DNA from: Enterococcus pingfangensis
GTDB taxonomy: Bacteria; Bacillota; Bacilli; Lactobacillales; Enterococcaceae
Direction of reading: 5' to 3'
Assembly (NCBI RefSeq): GCF_005405205.1
Contig: NZ_BJDP01000012.1
Span: 1 to 55,239, forward strand
DNA length: 55,239 nt
The notes below the pieces were generated by a model that did no database searches, was not told where the DNA came from, and was given only the letters and a program-made list of their open reading frames with translations. Shown here one piece after another: positions 27,263-38,205 of this stretch (position 1 is the stretch's first letter; each line of letters opens with the position of its first letter). Both the position numbers and the translations under genes were made by a program.

Positions 27263-27895
27263 TTACATTTCTAATCCATAAATATCATCATCGACCATTG
27301 AGCTCAATGCCGAATTAGTAATTTCAACATTCGTTGGTGTACATAAAAACATTTCATTTCCAACGCGTTTGATATCGCCATCAATCATGAAAACGACCCC
27401 GGTTAGAAAATCTACTACACGGCGGGCTTTCATTTCATCAAGCGATTGGAAATTAATCAAGACGACTTCACCTTGACTGACACGTTTTGCAATCGTCATC
27501 GCTTCATTATATGCTCTCGGTTCAACTACTGAAATACGGTCTTTGCGTTTTTCTTCCATTCTCGGTGCAAGCCGTTGTGTTCGACTGCTAGTGTTTGGCA
27601 TAGAAACGACTTTTTCATTTTTCTTCGGTGCCGGCGCACTCTTAGCTTTTTTCATCACTGCTTCTGCGCGGCGTTTCGGCTGAGGTTCAGCAACTGGCTG
27701 AACAGTTTCTTTGATTCTTTCTTTTGGACGTTCTTGTTTTTGATAGGTAGAACGTTCCTTTATTATACGTTCCTTTTTAGGTGCGCTTTTTTTTGGGCGG
27801 CTAACCTGCTTCTTTGGGGCAGGTGCTGGTTCATACATCATATCATCATCTGCTAAACCAAAAAAATCAGTGATCTTTGCTAGACTAATTCCCAT
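27263..27895 (-). CDS. sepF: SepF, cell-division membrane anchor for FtsZ
   Basis: Cytoplasmic ring-forming protein that ties FtsZ filaments to the membrane. 210 residues, longer than the roughly 150 of Bacillus. The N-terminal amphipathic segment (MGISLAKITDFFGL) should bind membrane; an extended basic Pro/Lys/Arg/Gln-rich linker covers about 20-125; the conserved C-terminal core (VEPRAYNEAMTIAKRV through GVVFMIDGDI) forms the FtsZ-binding alpha/beta domain. The long linker is the only unusual feature. Confidence 0.94.
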   Translation of the reverse strand: MGISLAKITDFFGLADDDMMYEPAPAPKKQVSRPKKSAPKKERIIKERSTYQKQERPKERIKETVQPVAEPQPKRRAEAVMKKAKSAPAPKKNEKVVSMPNTSSRTQRLAPRMEEKRKDRISVVEPRAYNEAMTIAKRVSQGEVVLINFQSLDEMKARRVVDFLTGVVFMIDGDIKRVGNEMFLCTPTNVEITNSALSSMVDDDIYGLEM

Positions 27896-27904
27896 TAACT
27901 TTAC

Positions 27905-28582
27905 CTAACCTTTCCTAAATAGTGCCGTTCCAATACGAACAAACGTAGCACCTTCTTCAATTGCCGCTTTGAAGTCTTGGCTCATGCCCATACTCAATTC
28001 TGTACAGGGGGCGTATTGCAAGTTTTGTTCTTTCACACTTTCTTGAAGTTGTTTCAAGGTAGCGAAGATCTTTCGAACACTTTGCTGACTCGCTTCATAA
28101 GGAGCCATCGTCATCAAACCAATCACTTTGATCTTATCTAAGTCTTTTAGTTCTTGGATAAAAGACTGAAGCTCTTCCGGTTTGATTCCTTGTTTTGATT
28201 CCTCGCCTGAAACATTCACTTCAATAAAACAATTTATTGGATGTTCTGCACGTTTTTGAATTTCTTGTGCTAAACGCAAACTGTCTAATGCGTGAAAGTA
28301 ATCAATTTCATTTATAATCAATTTTACCTTGCGGCGCTGTAAATTGCCAATCAGATGCCATTTAATTTGCTGATGGTGCGAAAGAGCCTGCTTTTTTTCT
28401 AGTAATTTGTCTACTCGATTTTCTGCTAGATCTGTTACACCTAATTCAACGAGTTCATTTGCTGTCATAGAGTCGACACTCTTGGTCACTGCAACCATAG
28501 TAATATCCTGTGGGTTACGTGAAACAAGAGCACACGACTCCTGAATCTCTTGCTCGATTCTATGCAAGTTTTCAGCGATCAT
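27905..28582 (-). CDS. ylmE: YggS/YlmE family pyridoxal-phosphate homeostasis protein
   Basis: Single-domain TIM-barrel protein, 225 residues, that binds PLP and balances B6 vitamers and amino acids; no enzyme activity is established. The PLP lysine is in MVAVTKSV near residue 34; later motifs are HLIGNLQRRKV, FIEVNVSGEESKQG, LSMGMSQDF and FVRIGTALF. ATG with AAGGGGGAGAG upstream. Between ftsZ and sepF, as in Bacillus. Confidence 0.95.
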   Translation of the reverse strand: MIAENLHRIEQEIQESCALVSRNPQDITMVAVTKSVDSMTANELVELGVTDLAENRVDKLLEKKQALSHHQQIKWHLIGNLQRRKVKLIINEIDYFHALDSLRLAQEIQKRAEHPINCFIEVNVSGEESKQGIKPEELQSFIQELKDLDKIKVIGLMTMAPYEASQQSVRKIFATLKQLQESVKEQNLQYAPCTELSMGMSQDFKAAIEEGATFVRIGTALFRKG

Positions 28583-28597
28583 GTGCTCTCCCCCTTT

Positions 28598-29836
28598 TTA
28601 TTTTCTACGGCGAAAGAATGGTGGTGTATCTAGTTCTTCGTCTTTATCAGATTTTACTTCTTCGCGATTGAACGTTTCAAATTCTTTCTTCTCGATATTC
28701 TCAAATTGTGTTTCTTCAACTTTTGGACGGATATTTTCTTCTTTACGAATATCCCATTCGCCAAAAGCAGATTGACCTTCATTGTTTCTTGCAGGCTCAA
28801 TATCTAAATTTTGTTTTTGCGGAACTGATTGGATTTGGCTAGCACGTTGTGTGTTACGAGTAGCCTTACGCTCCTTTTTTGTTGGATCGATTCCTGTCGC
28901 AATTACTGTAACGCGAATTTCATCGCCCAATTCTTCGCTGATTGATGTTCCTAAGATAATGTTTACATCGCCAGTCGCTGCATTGGCAACAATGTCAGAT
29001 GCGTCTTGCGCTTCAAACAAGGTCATATCCAATCCGCCAGTGATGTTCAACAGCACTTGTTCAGCACCATCGATCGATGTTTCTAACAATGGAGAAGAAA
29101 TTGCTTTTTTCGTCGCTTCTACAACACGATCTTCGCCGCTGGCAACACCGATACCCATCAAGGCAGTTCCTTGATTAGCCATCACAGTCTTCACATCAGC
29201 AAAGTCTAAGTTTACGTAACCTGGTGCAGTGATCAAATCAGAGATCCCTTGAACTCCTTGGCGTAAAACATTGTCTGCTTCACGGAATGCTTCAAGCATT
29301 GGCGTTTTCTTGTCAACAACTTCAAGTAAACGGTTATTTGAGATGATCAATAATGTATCAACGTTTTCTTTCAGCAATGAGATACCTTCTGCCGCGAAAC
29401 GTCCGCGTTTTGGTCCTTCAAAACTAAATGGTCGTGTAACTACACCAACAGTCAACGCACCAAGATCTTTTGCGATTTTCGCAACAATCGGTGCAGCGCC
29501 TGTTCCTGTTCCGCCGCCCATACCGGCAGTGATGAAGACCATGTCTGCGCCTTCTAATGCATCGCGGATTGCTTGTTCACTTTCTTCTGCTGATTTTTGA
29601 CCAACTTCAGGTTGTGATCCGGCTCCTAAGCCGCGGGTGTATTTAGGTCCTAATTGGATGACTGTTTCTGCTTTTGAATTTCTAAGAGCTTGTACATCAG
29701 TGTTTGATGCGATGAATTCAACGCCTTTAACGTTTTCTTCGATCATACGGTTGATGGCGTTGCCGCCGCCACCGCCAACACCGATAACTTTAATAACCGC
29801 ACCTTCGTTAATATTGTTATCTATTGAGAATTCCAT
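28598..29836 (-). CDS. ftsZ: Cell-division GTPase FtsZ
   Basis: Tubulin-like GTPase that polymerises into the Z ring and positions septal wall synthesis. 412 residues. GTP-binding loop [13 protein letters not shown] at the N-terminus, tubulin signature [11 protein letters not shown]7-loop [11 protein letters not shown] with the catalytic Asp, a variable linker from about 320, and a C-terminal peptide ending [10 protein letters not shown] that binds FtsA and SepF. ATG with AGGAGG upstream. Lies 120 bases after ftsA. Confidence 0.99.
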   Translation of the reverse strand: MEFSIDNNINEGAVIKVIGVGGGGGNAINRMIEENVKGVEFIASNTDVQALRNSKAETVIQLGPKYTRGLGAGSQPEVGQKSAEESEQAIRDALEGADMVFITAGMGGGTGTGAAPIVAKIAKDLGALTVGVVTRPFSFEGPKRGRFAAEGISLLKENVDTLLIISNNRLLEVVDKKTPMLEAFREADNVLRQGVQGISDLITAPGYVNLDFADVKTVMANQGTALMGIGVASGEDRVVEATKKAISSPLLETSIDGAEQVLLNITGGLDMTLFEAQDASDIVANAATGDVNIILGTSISEELGDEIRVTVIATGIDPTKKERKATRNTQRASQIQSVPQKQNLDIEPARNNEGQSAFGEWDIRKEENIRPKVEETQFENIEKKEFETFNREEVKSDKDEELDTPPFFRRRK

Positions 29837-29956
29837 GTTTTTTATTCCTCCTACTTCATATCTAATGTAATTACTTTCTCAGGGGAAAAAGCAAATCTTC
29901 ATTTTTAGCCGTAAATTATGCTACCAAACTATGCAAAGAAGAATTTCAACTATCGA

Positions 29957-31282
29957 TTAGTCAAAAATATTTGAGAAGAAGTCTTTGATCTTCCCGCTTA
30001 CTTTTTCTTCATTTTTTGGTTTTGTTTCTTCTTCGTAATCATTTGATGCTTCGTAATCGTCATACACTGGTGCGGTTGAAACAGCACTTGTCTGCGGTGA
30101 AGTAGATAAGGATACTTTTTCACCTGTTACAGCTGATTTTGCTAAATGATAAACATCGCTCAATTCTGCTGAATAATTAACAATACTGATGACATTTGTA
30201 AAGACTGGATTTCTCAAGCCCATTTGATTTGGCACGTGCAGCTTCACTGTCGTTCCAAAAACATCTTCAGCTAAATCAACAACTCCAGGCAAGCTTGCTG
30301 CGCCGCCGGTTAAAACAACACCGCCTGGCAACTCAAGCGCTTCAATCTCATCTAAAGATTCCTTAGCTTTGCGGAAAATTTGTTCTAAGCGAGCTTCAAT
30401 GATCTCAGCTAAATAGCGTTCATCAACTTTGACTGGTTCTGTTTTGCCGATAACATCGACTGGAAAATCTTCATCAGCGGATGTCCGACTTGGATAAGCA
30501 TCTCCATAGTTGATTTTCAACGCTTCTGCATTATTGAATGATGTGTTCAAAACGATGGAGATATCCTTTGTAACGAACTCTCCGCCTTCTTGATCGACAT
30601 GCGTAAATTTCAATTGTTTGTCATGCATGACAGCAGTCGTAGTTTGACCGCCGCCCATATCAATCACAATCGTACCAAAATCTTTCTCACCGTCAGATAA
30701 AATAGATTCGGTCAAAGCTAGTGAAGTAATCACTGTTTCTGCAACGGACAATCCTGCTTTTTCTACACATTTTGTAATATTATGAATGATCGTCTTAGGA
30801 CCTGTAAAGACCAGCCCAAACATTTCAAGACGAACACCGATCATTCCTCGCGGATCTTTGATGCCTTCAAAACCGTCAACAGTAAATTCTTGAGGCAATA
30901 ACGCAACGATTTGTCTTTCAGGAGGAACTGAACGAACCATTGCTGCTGAAGCGACATTACGAACGTCGTCGTCCATAATCTCCTTCGACTCATTGTTAAC
31001 AGCGATCATACCCTGACATGTCTCAACTTCTAATAAGTTGGCAGGTAGTCCTACGCTGACACTTTTGATCTGAATCCCAGCTTTTTCCTCGGCCTGTTTT
31101 ACTGCTCGTTGAATCGCCTGTACAGTTTTATCGATGTCTACGATAATCCCACGGTTGATTCCTTCTGATTTTGCGTTTCCAACACCAATGATATTCATTT
31201 GGCTATCGATGTACTCGGCAACAACAACTTTTATCGATGTTGTCCCGATATCAAGGCCTACATACATTCCTGCTTTTGCCAT
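29957..31282 (-). CDS. ftsA: Cell-division actin-like protein FtsA
   Basis: Actin-like ATPase that anchors FtsZ to the membrane. 441 residues. Phosphate-binding loop GLDIGTTSIKVVV near the N-terminus, the 1C domain after about 85, the second phosphate motif TIVIDMGGGQTT, adenosine motif LTGGAASLPG, and a C-terminal amphipathic membrane helix KIKDFFSNIFD. A linker of about 50 residues precedes the helix. ATG with AGGAGGGAATCCC upstream. Confidence 0.98.
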   Translation of the reverse strand: MAKAGMYVGLDIGTTSIKVVVAEYIDSQMNIIGVGNAKSEGINRGIIVDIDKTVQAIQRAVKQAEEKAGIQIKSVSVGLPANLLEVETCQGMIAVNNESKEIMDDDVRNVASAAMVRSVPPERQIVALLPQEFTVDGFEGIKDPRGMIGVRLEMFGLVFTGPKTIIHNITKCVEKAGLSVAETVITSLALTESILSDGEKDFGTIVIDMGGGQTTTAVMHDKQLKFTHVDQEGGEFVTKDISIVLNTSFNNAEALKINYGDAYPSRTSADEDFPVDVIGKTEPVKVDERYLAEIIEARLEQIFRKAKESLDEIEALELPGGVVLTGGAASLPGVVDLAEDVFGTTVKLHVPNQMGLRNPVFTNVISIVNYSAELSDVYHLAKSAVTGEKVSLSTSPQTSAVSTAPVYDDYEASNDYEEETKPKNEEKVSGKIKDFFSNIFD

Positions 31283-31447
31283 GAATGGGATTCCCTCCTA
31301 TTTTTAAATAAATGCTTTGTTCAGTTTCCATATTTTCACTTACTGTTAAGCATGAAATATAATTTTTTGCAAGTAATTCACTGCCTTCAATTTTACCACA
31401 TTTTGCCTAGAATGAAAAAGAAGATTCAATACTTTCTTGTAATAAAT

Positions 31448-32551
31448 TTAATCATTTCCAACAGATGTTTCTGATTGTTCTGTCGAGGCTTGCACTGAAC
31501 TTTCAACGGTTGAATCCTCAACATACGGATAGCTGTAGATTCCCGCTTCCATATCAACGACACCTTTGATCTGTTTATCATCCATTTCTTTTGCGATTTG
31601 CGGATAATATTTCATTTTCTTGCCAAAATCATCGATACTTACTAGAACTTTATTTCCATCATTCATGAAAATTTCCAATAGTTCTTTATTTTCATCCGTC
31701 GGGGCATATTTGATCTGAGAGATCCCTTGTTTGACTTCTTCGGACAATTTCCCGTAACCTCTCAGCACTTTTAGAATTCGTTTGGAGCCAGTAAAACTTT
31801 CTAAAATCGGGAGATCGCCTTCACTTTTTTCAACTTCAACTGGAATGATCGTACCATTTGAAATAATCGGAGAATACTTTCCGTTGCTTTCAAGATAAGC
31901 AATTTCAGGATATTCTTTGATTTCGATCCTAAAATGATTGAGTCCATCGATATGGACCTCCGCATTTTCAATTTGCAGCTCTTGTTTTTTCAACGCTTTC
32001 ACATGATCTTTGCGTTTAAAATACTGTCCCCAAAGATTATCACCGACAGTAAAATTAAGTTCTTTTTCGATTGCCTCTGTCGAAATTCGTTCATTTCCCT
32101 CTATACTCACTTCGCCCAGCTTAGCTAATGGTGAAATGTAGTACAACAATAAAAGTGCTGGGATAGAGAATAATCCAATCAAAATCGAGGCTCTGCGCAA
32201 TAAACGCCGATTCCGTTCATGTTTGATATTAGGCAATCTTTCTAAAAACGACCCGTTTTTGGGACCTTTTGAAACTTCCTCAACTTCTGCCGTGTCCTCT
32301 TCTGGAAGATCAGAAACATTTTCATCTGGTTCTTCAACATTTTCATCGGCAGGCTCACTAGTGTTTGATGTTTCAGCCGGCTGCTCAGAATTTTTTGGCG
32401 GCAGTTCTGTTTCGTTATTTTCAAGCGCTTTTTGTTTCAAGTACTCTAAATTAGCTAATTGCCAAGGGGTTAAATTCTCCTGTTTCGGTTGTTCTTTTTG
32501 TTCTTTATTTTCTTCCGGAAACTCTTCACGACTAATGATCCTCACCTCCAA
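31448..32551 (-). CDS. divIB: Cell-division protein DivIB (FtsQ homologue)
   Basis: Bitopic membrane protein that with FtsL and DivIC regulates the septal PBP-FtsW pair. Up to 367 residues. A charged cytoplasmic region of about 125 residues rich in Glu/Pro (with LTPWQLANLEYLKQ) is followed by one membrane segment (SILIGLFSIPALLLLYYI), a POTRA domain (LGEVSIEGNERIS) and a beta domain, then a Ser/Glu tail. The start is uncertain: TTG at 32551 overlaps the GGAGGTG ribosome site, and codons at normal spacing behind it are ATC (32539) and ATT (32536). It follows murG by three bases. Confidence 0.9.
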   Translation of the reverse strand: MEVRIISREEFPEENKEQKEQPKQENLTPWQLANLEYLKQKALENNETELPPKNSEQPAETSNTSEPADENVEEPDENVSDLPEEDTAEVEEVSKGPKNGSFLERLPNIKHERNRRLLRRASILIGLFSIPALLLLYYISPLAKLGEVSIEGNERISTEAIEKELNFTVGDNLWGQYFKRKDHVKALKKQELQIENAEVHIDGLNHFRIEIKEYPEIAYLESNGKYSPIISNGTIIPVEVEKSEGDLPILESFTGSKRILKVLRGYGKLSEEVKQGISQIKYAPTDENKELLEIFMNDGNKVLVSIDDFGKKMKYYPQIAKEMDDKQIKGVVDMEAGIYSYPYVEDSTVESSVQASTEQSETSVGND

Positions 32552-32554
32552 AAA

Positions 32555-33646
32555 TTATTTGACGATCTCATTGACCAATGACCATAAACGTTCGGCTGCA
32601 TCCGGGATGCCTTCTTGCCGCGAAGCTTTGGCCATTGTCTCTCTTTTTTCAGCATTGTTCATGATTCCATCAACGGATTCAACTAAGTTTTCACCGGTCA
32701 AGTCAGCATCTGTAATCATTTGGACAGCACCGGCATTGACTAGACTTTGAGCATTCTTCGTCTGATGATCATTCGTCACATAAGGACTCGGGATCAAAAT
32801 AGCTGGTAGTCCCAGCGCCGTGAACTCCGCAATAGACGTTGCCCCAGCTCGTCCAATCAATAAATCGACATTTGCCATAACATCCTTCATATTGTTGATA
32901 TACGGTTGCAGTGAAAGATTGCGGCTGATTTTTTCTACATCGAATTTTTCTGATAGTTCAGTATAATACCGGTCACCTGAAGCATAGAGTACTTGGTAAT
33001 CTTTTTGTGAAAATTTAGGCAGCGCTTGGATAACCGCTTGATTTATTTTAAGGGCACCTTGACTGCCGCCGAAGATCAAGACGGTTGGAATAGCTGTTGA
33101 TAAACCATATTGTCCTAAAACTTCTGATTTTCCGCTAGTCACAACTTCTTGTGCCCGCGGATTTCCGACTAAGACTGTTTTATTCTCCGGAAAGTATTGC
33201 GCAGCATCTGGAAAACAGATTCCGACTTTGTCCGCAAAACGACTCAAAAACTTATTGGTAATTCCCGGAACACTATTTTGTTCATGGACGATCGTCGGAA
33301 TTTTCATACGAGCTGCTGCATAAACAACAGATCCCGATACATAGCCGCCGGTACCAATCACGACATCTGGTTTAAATTCGCACAAGATTTCTTTTGAACG
33401 TTTGATGCTTTCAAGAAACAGTTGAACAGTTTTGATATTATCGAGTGAAAGTTTCCGTTTGAATCCTTGGATCTTGATTGTTTTAAAAGCGATGCCTGTC
33501 TCAGGCACGATCTTATTTTCTAATCCGCGATGGGTTCCTACATATAAAAATTCAGAATCAGGTTGGATTTTTTGTACATAGCGGATAAACGCTAAGGCTG
33601 GATAAATATGTCCGCCCGTGCCGCCGCCGGTAACAAGTATTCTCAT
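32555..33646 (-). CDS. murG: UDP-GlcNAc:undecaprenyl-PP-MurNAc-pentapeptide GlcNAc transferase
   Basis: Makes lipid II from lipid I on the inner membrane face. 363 residues, GT-B fold (family 28). N-terminal glycine loop [21 protein letters not shown], the second G-loop [11 protein letters not shown], and donor-site motif [24 protein letters not shown] followed by HQTKNA. ATG start. Between murD and divIB. Confidence 0.98.
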   Translation of the reverse strand: MRILVTGGGTGGHIYPALAFIRYVQKIQPDSEFLYVGTHRGLENKIVPETGIAFKTIKIQGFKRKLSLDNIKTVQLFLESIKRSKEILCEFKPDVVIGTGGYVSGSVVYAAARMKIPTIVHEQNSVPGITNKFLSRFADKVGICFPDAAQYFPENKTVLVGNPRAQEVVTSGKSEVLGQYGLSTAIPTVLIFGGSQGALKINQAVIQALPKFSQKDYQVLYASGDRYYTELSEKFDVEKISRNLSLQPYINNMKDVMANVDLLIGRAGATSIAEFTALGLPAILIPSPYVTNDHQTKNAQSLVNAGAVQMITDADLTGENLVESVDGIMNNAEKRETMAKASRQEGIPDAAERLWSLVNEIVK

Positions 33647-33655
33647 TTTATTTCC

Positions 33656-35020
33656 CTACTTTTCTAATTGCTTCACGGCCTGCATAAACTTGTCGCCCCG
33701 AATCTCAAAATTCGGATATTGATCCCAGCTGGCATTTGCTGGAGACAACAAAATACTATCGCCGGCTTCGCTTTGTTCATAGGCTAAAGGAACGGCTGTC
33801 TCAACATTTTCTGTCATAATTATCGTTGAAATTCCAGCTTTTTCAGCTGTTTCAGCTAATTTGTCCTTTGTCTCGCCAAATAGAATCATTGCTTTGATTC
33901 CTTCAAAAGATGGGATCAATTCATCAAAACCATTGCCGCGATCCAAACCGCCAGCTAATAAAATCAGCTGGTTATTAGCGAAACCGCTTAATGCCATTTC
34001 CGTTGCCAGACTATTGGTTGCTTTTGAATCATTATAAAATTTACGGCCATTGATTGTATCGACATATTGAGTACGATGAGGAACACCGTGGAAATTACTT
34101 AATGCTGTTCGGATCCCTTCGTTAGAGACACCTTTTAATTTTGCCACCGCGATTGCTGCCAATGCGTTTTCAATATTGTGCGCACCAGGTACGCCTAGTT
34201 CAGCAGCAGCCATAATTTTTTCTTCTTTATAATACAGCTCGCCATCCATCAAATAAGCGCCATTTTCCAGTTTTGTCTTGGTTGAAAAAGGAATGACTTG
34301 AGCCTTGGTTTGTTTGCTCATTTCCTGCAGTTCTTCAGAATTCCAATTTAAAACTAGATAATCATCGGCAGTCATGTTTTTTTGGATTGCCCACTTAGCC
34401 GCTACATAATTTTCACGGTTTTTATGATAATCCAAATGCGCTTCATAAATATTTGTAATCACAGCAATCTGAGGTTTGAATTCTTCGATTCCCATCAATT
34501 GGAAACTTGATAATTCCATAACGATATCATCTTCTGCTGTCGCATTAGCCGCTACTTCACTGCCGGGAAAACCAATATTACCTGCCAAGTGCGCTTTGCC
34601 TTTTTCACGTTCTTGGTTCAATAATAAGCCGATCATTGTCGTCGTCGTCGTTTTGCCGTTTGTCCCAGTAATTCCTATGATTGGACATTCTGCGACTTGA
34701 TACGCCAACTCTACTTCAGTCAAGATCGGGATATGCAATTTTTCCGCTTTTGCTACTAACGGATTTTCATAAGGGATCCCAGGATTTTTTACCATCAAAG
34801 CAAAGTCTTCATCTAATAATTCAATAGGATGATGTCCTGTGATTACTCGAATTCCTTGTTCCAATAAACCTTGAGCCTCTGGATTTTCCTCAAAAGGTTT
34901 TCCATCATTGACCGTAACAAGTGCGCCCAAGTCATTCAACAACTTGGCCGCACTAAATCCGCTCTTCGCTAATCCTAATACTAATACTTTTTCATTTTCA
35001 TATTGTCTAATTTGTTTCAT
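33656..35020 (-). CDS. murD: UDP-MurNAc-L-alanine:D-glutamate ligase
   Basis: Adds D-glutamate to UDP-MurNAc-L-Ala in cytoplasmic peptidoglycan precursor synthesis. 454 residues: N-terminal Rossmann-like domain ([15 protein letters not shown]), ATP loop [12 protein letters not shown] near residue 115, central HxxxH region ([12 protein letters not shown]), and C-terminal ligase domain with [11 protein letters not shown] start. murE and murF are not in this cluster. Confidence 0.98.
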   Translation of the reverse strand: MKQIRQYENEKVLVLGLAKSGFSAAKLLNDLGALVTVNDGKPFEENPEAQGLLEQGIRVITGHHPIELLDEDFALMVKNPGIPYENPLVAKAEKLHIPILTEVELAYQVAECPIIGITGTNGKTTTTTMIGLLLNQEREKGKAHLAGNIGFPGSEVAANATAEDDIVMELSSFQLMGIEEFKPQIAVITNIYEAHLDYHKNRENYVAAKWAIQKNMTADDYLVLNWNSEELQEMSKQTKAQVIPFSTKTKLENGAYLMDGELYYKEEKIMAAAELGVPGAHNIENALAAIAVAKLKGVSNEGIRTALSNFHGVPHRTQYVDTINGRKFYNDSKATNSLATEMALSGFANNQLILLAGGLDRGNGFDELIPSFEGIKAMILFGETKDKLAETAEKAGISTIIMTENVETAVPLAYEQSEAGDSILLSPANASWDQYPNFEIRGDKFMQAVKQLEK

Positions 35021-35034
35021 TTCCTAGTCATCTC

Positions 35035-35997
35035 CTACAGTACGATCAATAAAACAATAATTGACGCTACAAGTCCAATTATCCAAAACACCGTATCTAC
35101 TTTCCATTCTGACCAACCAGACATCTCAAAATGATGATGTAACGGTGACATTTTGAAAACACGCTTACCAGTCATTTTAAAGGAAGTAACTTGAATAATC
35201 ACGCTTGCTGTTTCAAAAATATAAACCAAGCCGACTAATAACAACGTCCACTCTTGATGTAAGAGGATCGATACGGCAGCTAGCAGTCCACCTAAAGCAA
35301 GTGAACCGACATCTCCCATAAAGATCTTCGCTGGTTTTTTATTGTAAGGAAAGAAACCGACCAAGCCGCCCATGACAGCTAGACAGACAATCAAAACTTC
35401 ATACTGTTGTTGATTCCATGCGATGATCCCGTATGTTGCAAACGAAATCGTTCCTAAACCTGAGACTAATCCATCGATGCCATCGGTTAAATTTACTGCG
35501 TTAGAAAAGCCGACCAACCAAAAAACGACAAACAAGCCGTAAATGATGTTCAGCGGCAAATCAATACCGAAGAAGTTCAATGTATTTGAATTGCCTTCTA
35601 TCCGATAAACAGCATAAAAAACAATCGCCACAACAACTTGTGCAATAAATTTCTGACTTGAAGTCAATCCTTCATTTTGTTTTTTGGTCAATTTAATGAA
35701 ATCGTCTAAAAAGCCGATGATTCCATATAACAATAAGACAAACACTAAGATCACTAGCGATGTCGTCATTTTTTGTGTCCAAAGGCTGAACCAAATTGCT
35801 GTAATCACCGCAGCAGCTAAAAAGCCTAAACCGCCCATTGTCGGTGTCCCTGCTTTAGAGTTATGCCACTTAGGTCCTTCTTCGCGGATTTCTTGTCCTT
35901 GCTTCTTCATTCTAAAATAGCCGATTATAAAAGGCATGCCTGCAACAGTAATTGCGAAACTACTGGCAAAGGCGATAAATAGTTGTGCCGGTTGCAT
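35035..35997 (-). CDS. mraY: Phospho-MurNAc-pentapeptide transferase MraY
   Basis: Integral membrane enzyme that makes lipid I from UDP-MurNAc-pentapeptide and undecaprenyl phosphate. 320 residues, about ten spans. Seen: GTPTMGGLGF, FLDDFIKLTKKQNEGL with the two Asp, NAVNLTDGIDGLVSG, FMGDVGSLALGG and PLHHHFEMSGW. The start ATG overlaps nothing and follows the PBP gene by 18 bases. The His-rich motif and context distinguish it from EpaA. Confidence 0.98.
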   Translation of the reverse strand: MQPAQLFIAFASSFAITVAGMPFIIGYFRMKKQGQEIREEGPKWHNSKAGTPTMGGLGFLAAAVITAIWFSLWTQKMTTSLVILVFVLLLYGIIGFLDDFIKLTKKQNEGLTSSQKFIAQVVVAIVFYAVYRIEGNSNTLNFFGIDLPLNIIYGLFVVFWLVGFSNAVNLTDGIDGLVSGLGTISFATYGIIAWNQQQYEVLIVCLAVMGGLVGFFPYNKKPAKIFMGDVGSLALGGLLAAVSILLHQEWTLLLVGLVYIFETASVIIQVTSFKMTGKRVFKMSPLHHHFEMSGWSEWKVDTVFWIIGLVASIIVLLIVL

Positions 35998-36015
35998 GTT
36001 TTTTTCTCTCCAGTC

Positions 36016-38205
36016 CTAACCTAACGTAATTTTCAATTTCTTTTTCGATATTTCTGCATAAGGAGCGATACTTTGTTTTGTACAGTACCCGTCGCCTTTA
36101 AAAGTAACTTCTATATCTAACAGATTCGTTAATTTTAAGATATCTGATTTTGACCAGCCGCGAACATCCGGCATCTCTTTTTTACCATCGGTCAATAAGA
36201 TCAAATGTTCATTTGCCATGACCTTTTCACCCGGTTTTTCAGATTGCTTAATCACTTTATCCCCATCACCAACTACTACCGCTGTCAATCCGCGTTTATT
36301 CGCATCAGCCGCCGCTTTCGAAGTTGAAAGGTTGCGATAATCTTCTACAGTAACTTTTGTATCACTTTGCTCATCTGAAGAATCTGACTGATCACTTTGG
36401 AATTCCATCGCCCGACTTAGTAGCGGATTCGCAATTTCACCCAAAACACCTTCCTTGCTTTCTTGCGGTTGTTTCATCGTCAAATACAAAATATATTCAG
36501 GATCCTCAGAAGGGATCATCAAAGCGATTGAGTAGATATAATTTGTCGTTCCAGTCAAATAAGTGCCGCCGCTTGCAATCTGAGCAGTCCCGGTTTTAGC
36601 AGAAATGTTATACCCCGGTACTTTATATTGATCATAAGCGGAACCGTAGTTTTCACTTTCAACCGTATCTCGCATATACTCGCGAACCTTTTGCGCCGTT
36701 TCAGCCGTGATTGGCTCTCCTACTACTTCTGGTTCTGCAATGATTTCTTTGCCCGTATTAGGATCTGAGACTTTTTCGATATAATGGGGCTGCAACATTT
36801 TTCCATCATTTGCTACTGCGGTAAAGCCGCGCATCATTTGGAAATTCGTTACCCCGATTGCTTGCCCGTAAGCGCTCATGGCTTGGTCGACGATATTGCT
36901 TGTCGGTAATGTGCCTTTTGATTCGCCAGGCAAACCAGAATACGTACTCTGACCAAAGCCGAAACTTTGTACATATTCCGGCCAGCGATCGCCTAGTTTT
37001 TCTTCCAGTTTGACCATTCCGACATTACTAGACCAAGAAAGAGCTTGACGCATTGTCAAAATTCCTTTTTTACCTAAATCCCAGTCATTGATGGTCGCAT
37101 CGGCTACTTGGATCTTACCAGACACATAGCTTTCATCCTCATTAAAAACTCCTTCATTAACTGCAGCAGAAGTTGTGAAAACTTTCATTGTTGAACCTGG
37201 CTCATAACTGTCTTCTACTAAAAAGTTTCGCCATGCATCAGATTCTCCTAAACCTTCTTTTGTTTCTGGATTAAATGTCGGCCGCTGAGACATTGCTAAA
37301 ATGTCACCAGTTTTTGCTTGCATCAACATCGCAGTCATTTCTGACGGTTTAACTTCCGAATTGACTTTGTCCAATAGTGTTTCTAAATAACTTTGCAGCC
37401 CGGAATCTAACGTAGTATAGATATCTTCTCCGTCTACTGCTTTTTTCTCTTCAGCAATACTGCCGGGAATCGGTCGCTGATTTTCATCTTTTTGGTAGAC
37501 GACCTTGCCGTCCTTGCCTTTTAATACATCATCGTAGGCCGCTTCAACACCCATCATCCCTACCAAATCCTCTTGTTTATCAGGTTGTGCGTAACCGATA
37601 AAATGAGAGGCAAAATTACCATTTGGGTACATGCGATCAATATGTTCTGTAAAATACAGCCCTTTGACCTTCGCTTTTTCCATGGCATCTTCAATATTTT
37701 GCTTAGTCTCTTCGGAAATATTCTTGCCTTTGTTACCAAACTCCACTTGATAATATTTGCTGGTGCCGTCGCTATTGATCCCACTTTTTAACGTTTTTGA
37801 TGCTGATTTTTTTTTGATCCCTAAATACTTATGTAAGATAGAAGCCAATTCATCAAAATTTTTCTCTTGGGCGTAAAGCTTGTCTTTTCCTGAGACATAA
37901 CTTTCTGACAAAATCGCATAGACCGAGTAAGAAGTCGCATCTTCCGCGATCACTTCTCCATTTCGATCATAGATTGTCCCACGTTTAGCTTTGACTACTT
38001 CACCACCGTGATACAATTCTTCTGTTTTTGCCTCTAGTGAGGTCCCCGCTACGTGCCCACCCGCCACGACATAAATCATGCGAATGGCAAATAAAAAGAA
38101 CAATCCAATACTCGTAGCAAACAAAATAACGCCTACTTTTTTGCGATTGTTCATCGGAGTCAAATTCTTTTTTCGGATTTTTCTTCTTAGCCTTTTAAAG
38201 CTCAT
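36016..38205 (-). CDS. pbpC: Class B penicillin-binding protein with PASTA domains (PBP2x/PbpC type)
   Basis: Septal transpeptidase that cross-links new wall with the FtsW polymerase. 729 residues. Short basic cytoplasmic tail, one membrane helix (about 24-48), dimerisation domain from RGTIYDRNG, and transpeptidase motifs STMK (Ser338), SSN (392-394) and KTGT (537-540). Two PASTA domains fill the C-terminus (about 610-729), thought to sense lipid II or glycan. Placed between ftsL and mraY, the usual slot of pbpB/ftsI. Whether it is a low-affinity beta-lactam target cannot be told here. Confidence 0.96.
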   Translation of the reverse strand: MSFKRLRRKIRKKNLTPMNNRKKVGVILFATSIGLFFLFAIRMIYVVAGGHVAGTSLEAKTEELYHGGEVVKAKRGTIYDRNGEVIAEDATSYSVYAILSESYVSGKDKLYAQEKNFDELASILHKYLGIKKKSASKTLKSGINSDGTSKYYQVEFGNKGKNISEETKQNIEDAMEKAKVKGLYFTEHIDRMYPNGNFASHFIGYAQPDKQEDLVGMMGVEAAYDDVLKGKDGKVVYQKDENQRPIPGSIAEEKKAVDGEDIYTTLDSGLQSYLETLLDKVNSEVKPSEMTAMLMQAKTGDILAMSQRPTFNPETKEGLGESDAWRNFLVEDSYEPGSTMKVFTTSAAVNEGVFNEDESYVSGKIQVADATINDWDLGKKGILTMRQALSWSSNVGMVKLEEKLGDRWPEYVQSFGFGQSTYSGLPGESKGTLPTSNIVDQAMSAYGQAIGVTNFQMMRGFTAVANDGKMLQPHYIEKVSDPNTGKEIIAEPEVVGEPITAETAQKVREYMRDTVESENYGSAYDQYKVPGYNISAKTGTAQIASGGTYLTGTTNYIYSIALMIPSEDPEYILYLTMKQPQESKEGVLGEIANPLLSRAMEFQSDQSDSSDEQSDTKVTVEDYRNLSTSKAAADANKRGLTAVVVGDGDKVIKQSEKPGEKVMANEHLILLTDGKKEMPDVRGWSKSDILKLTNLLDIEVTFKGDGYCTKQSIAPYAEISKKKLKITLG

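Noticed and set aside
28782..29174. Long plus-strand open frame opposite ftsZ
   Set aside because: Shadow of a highly conserved gene; codon use and lack of a start signal argue against it.
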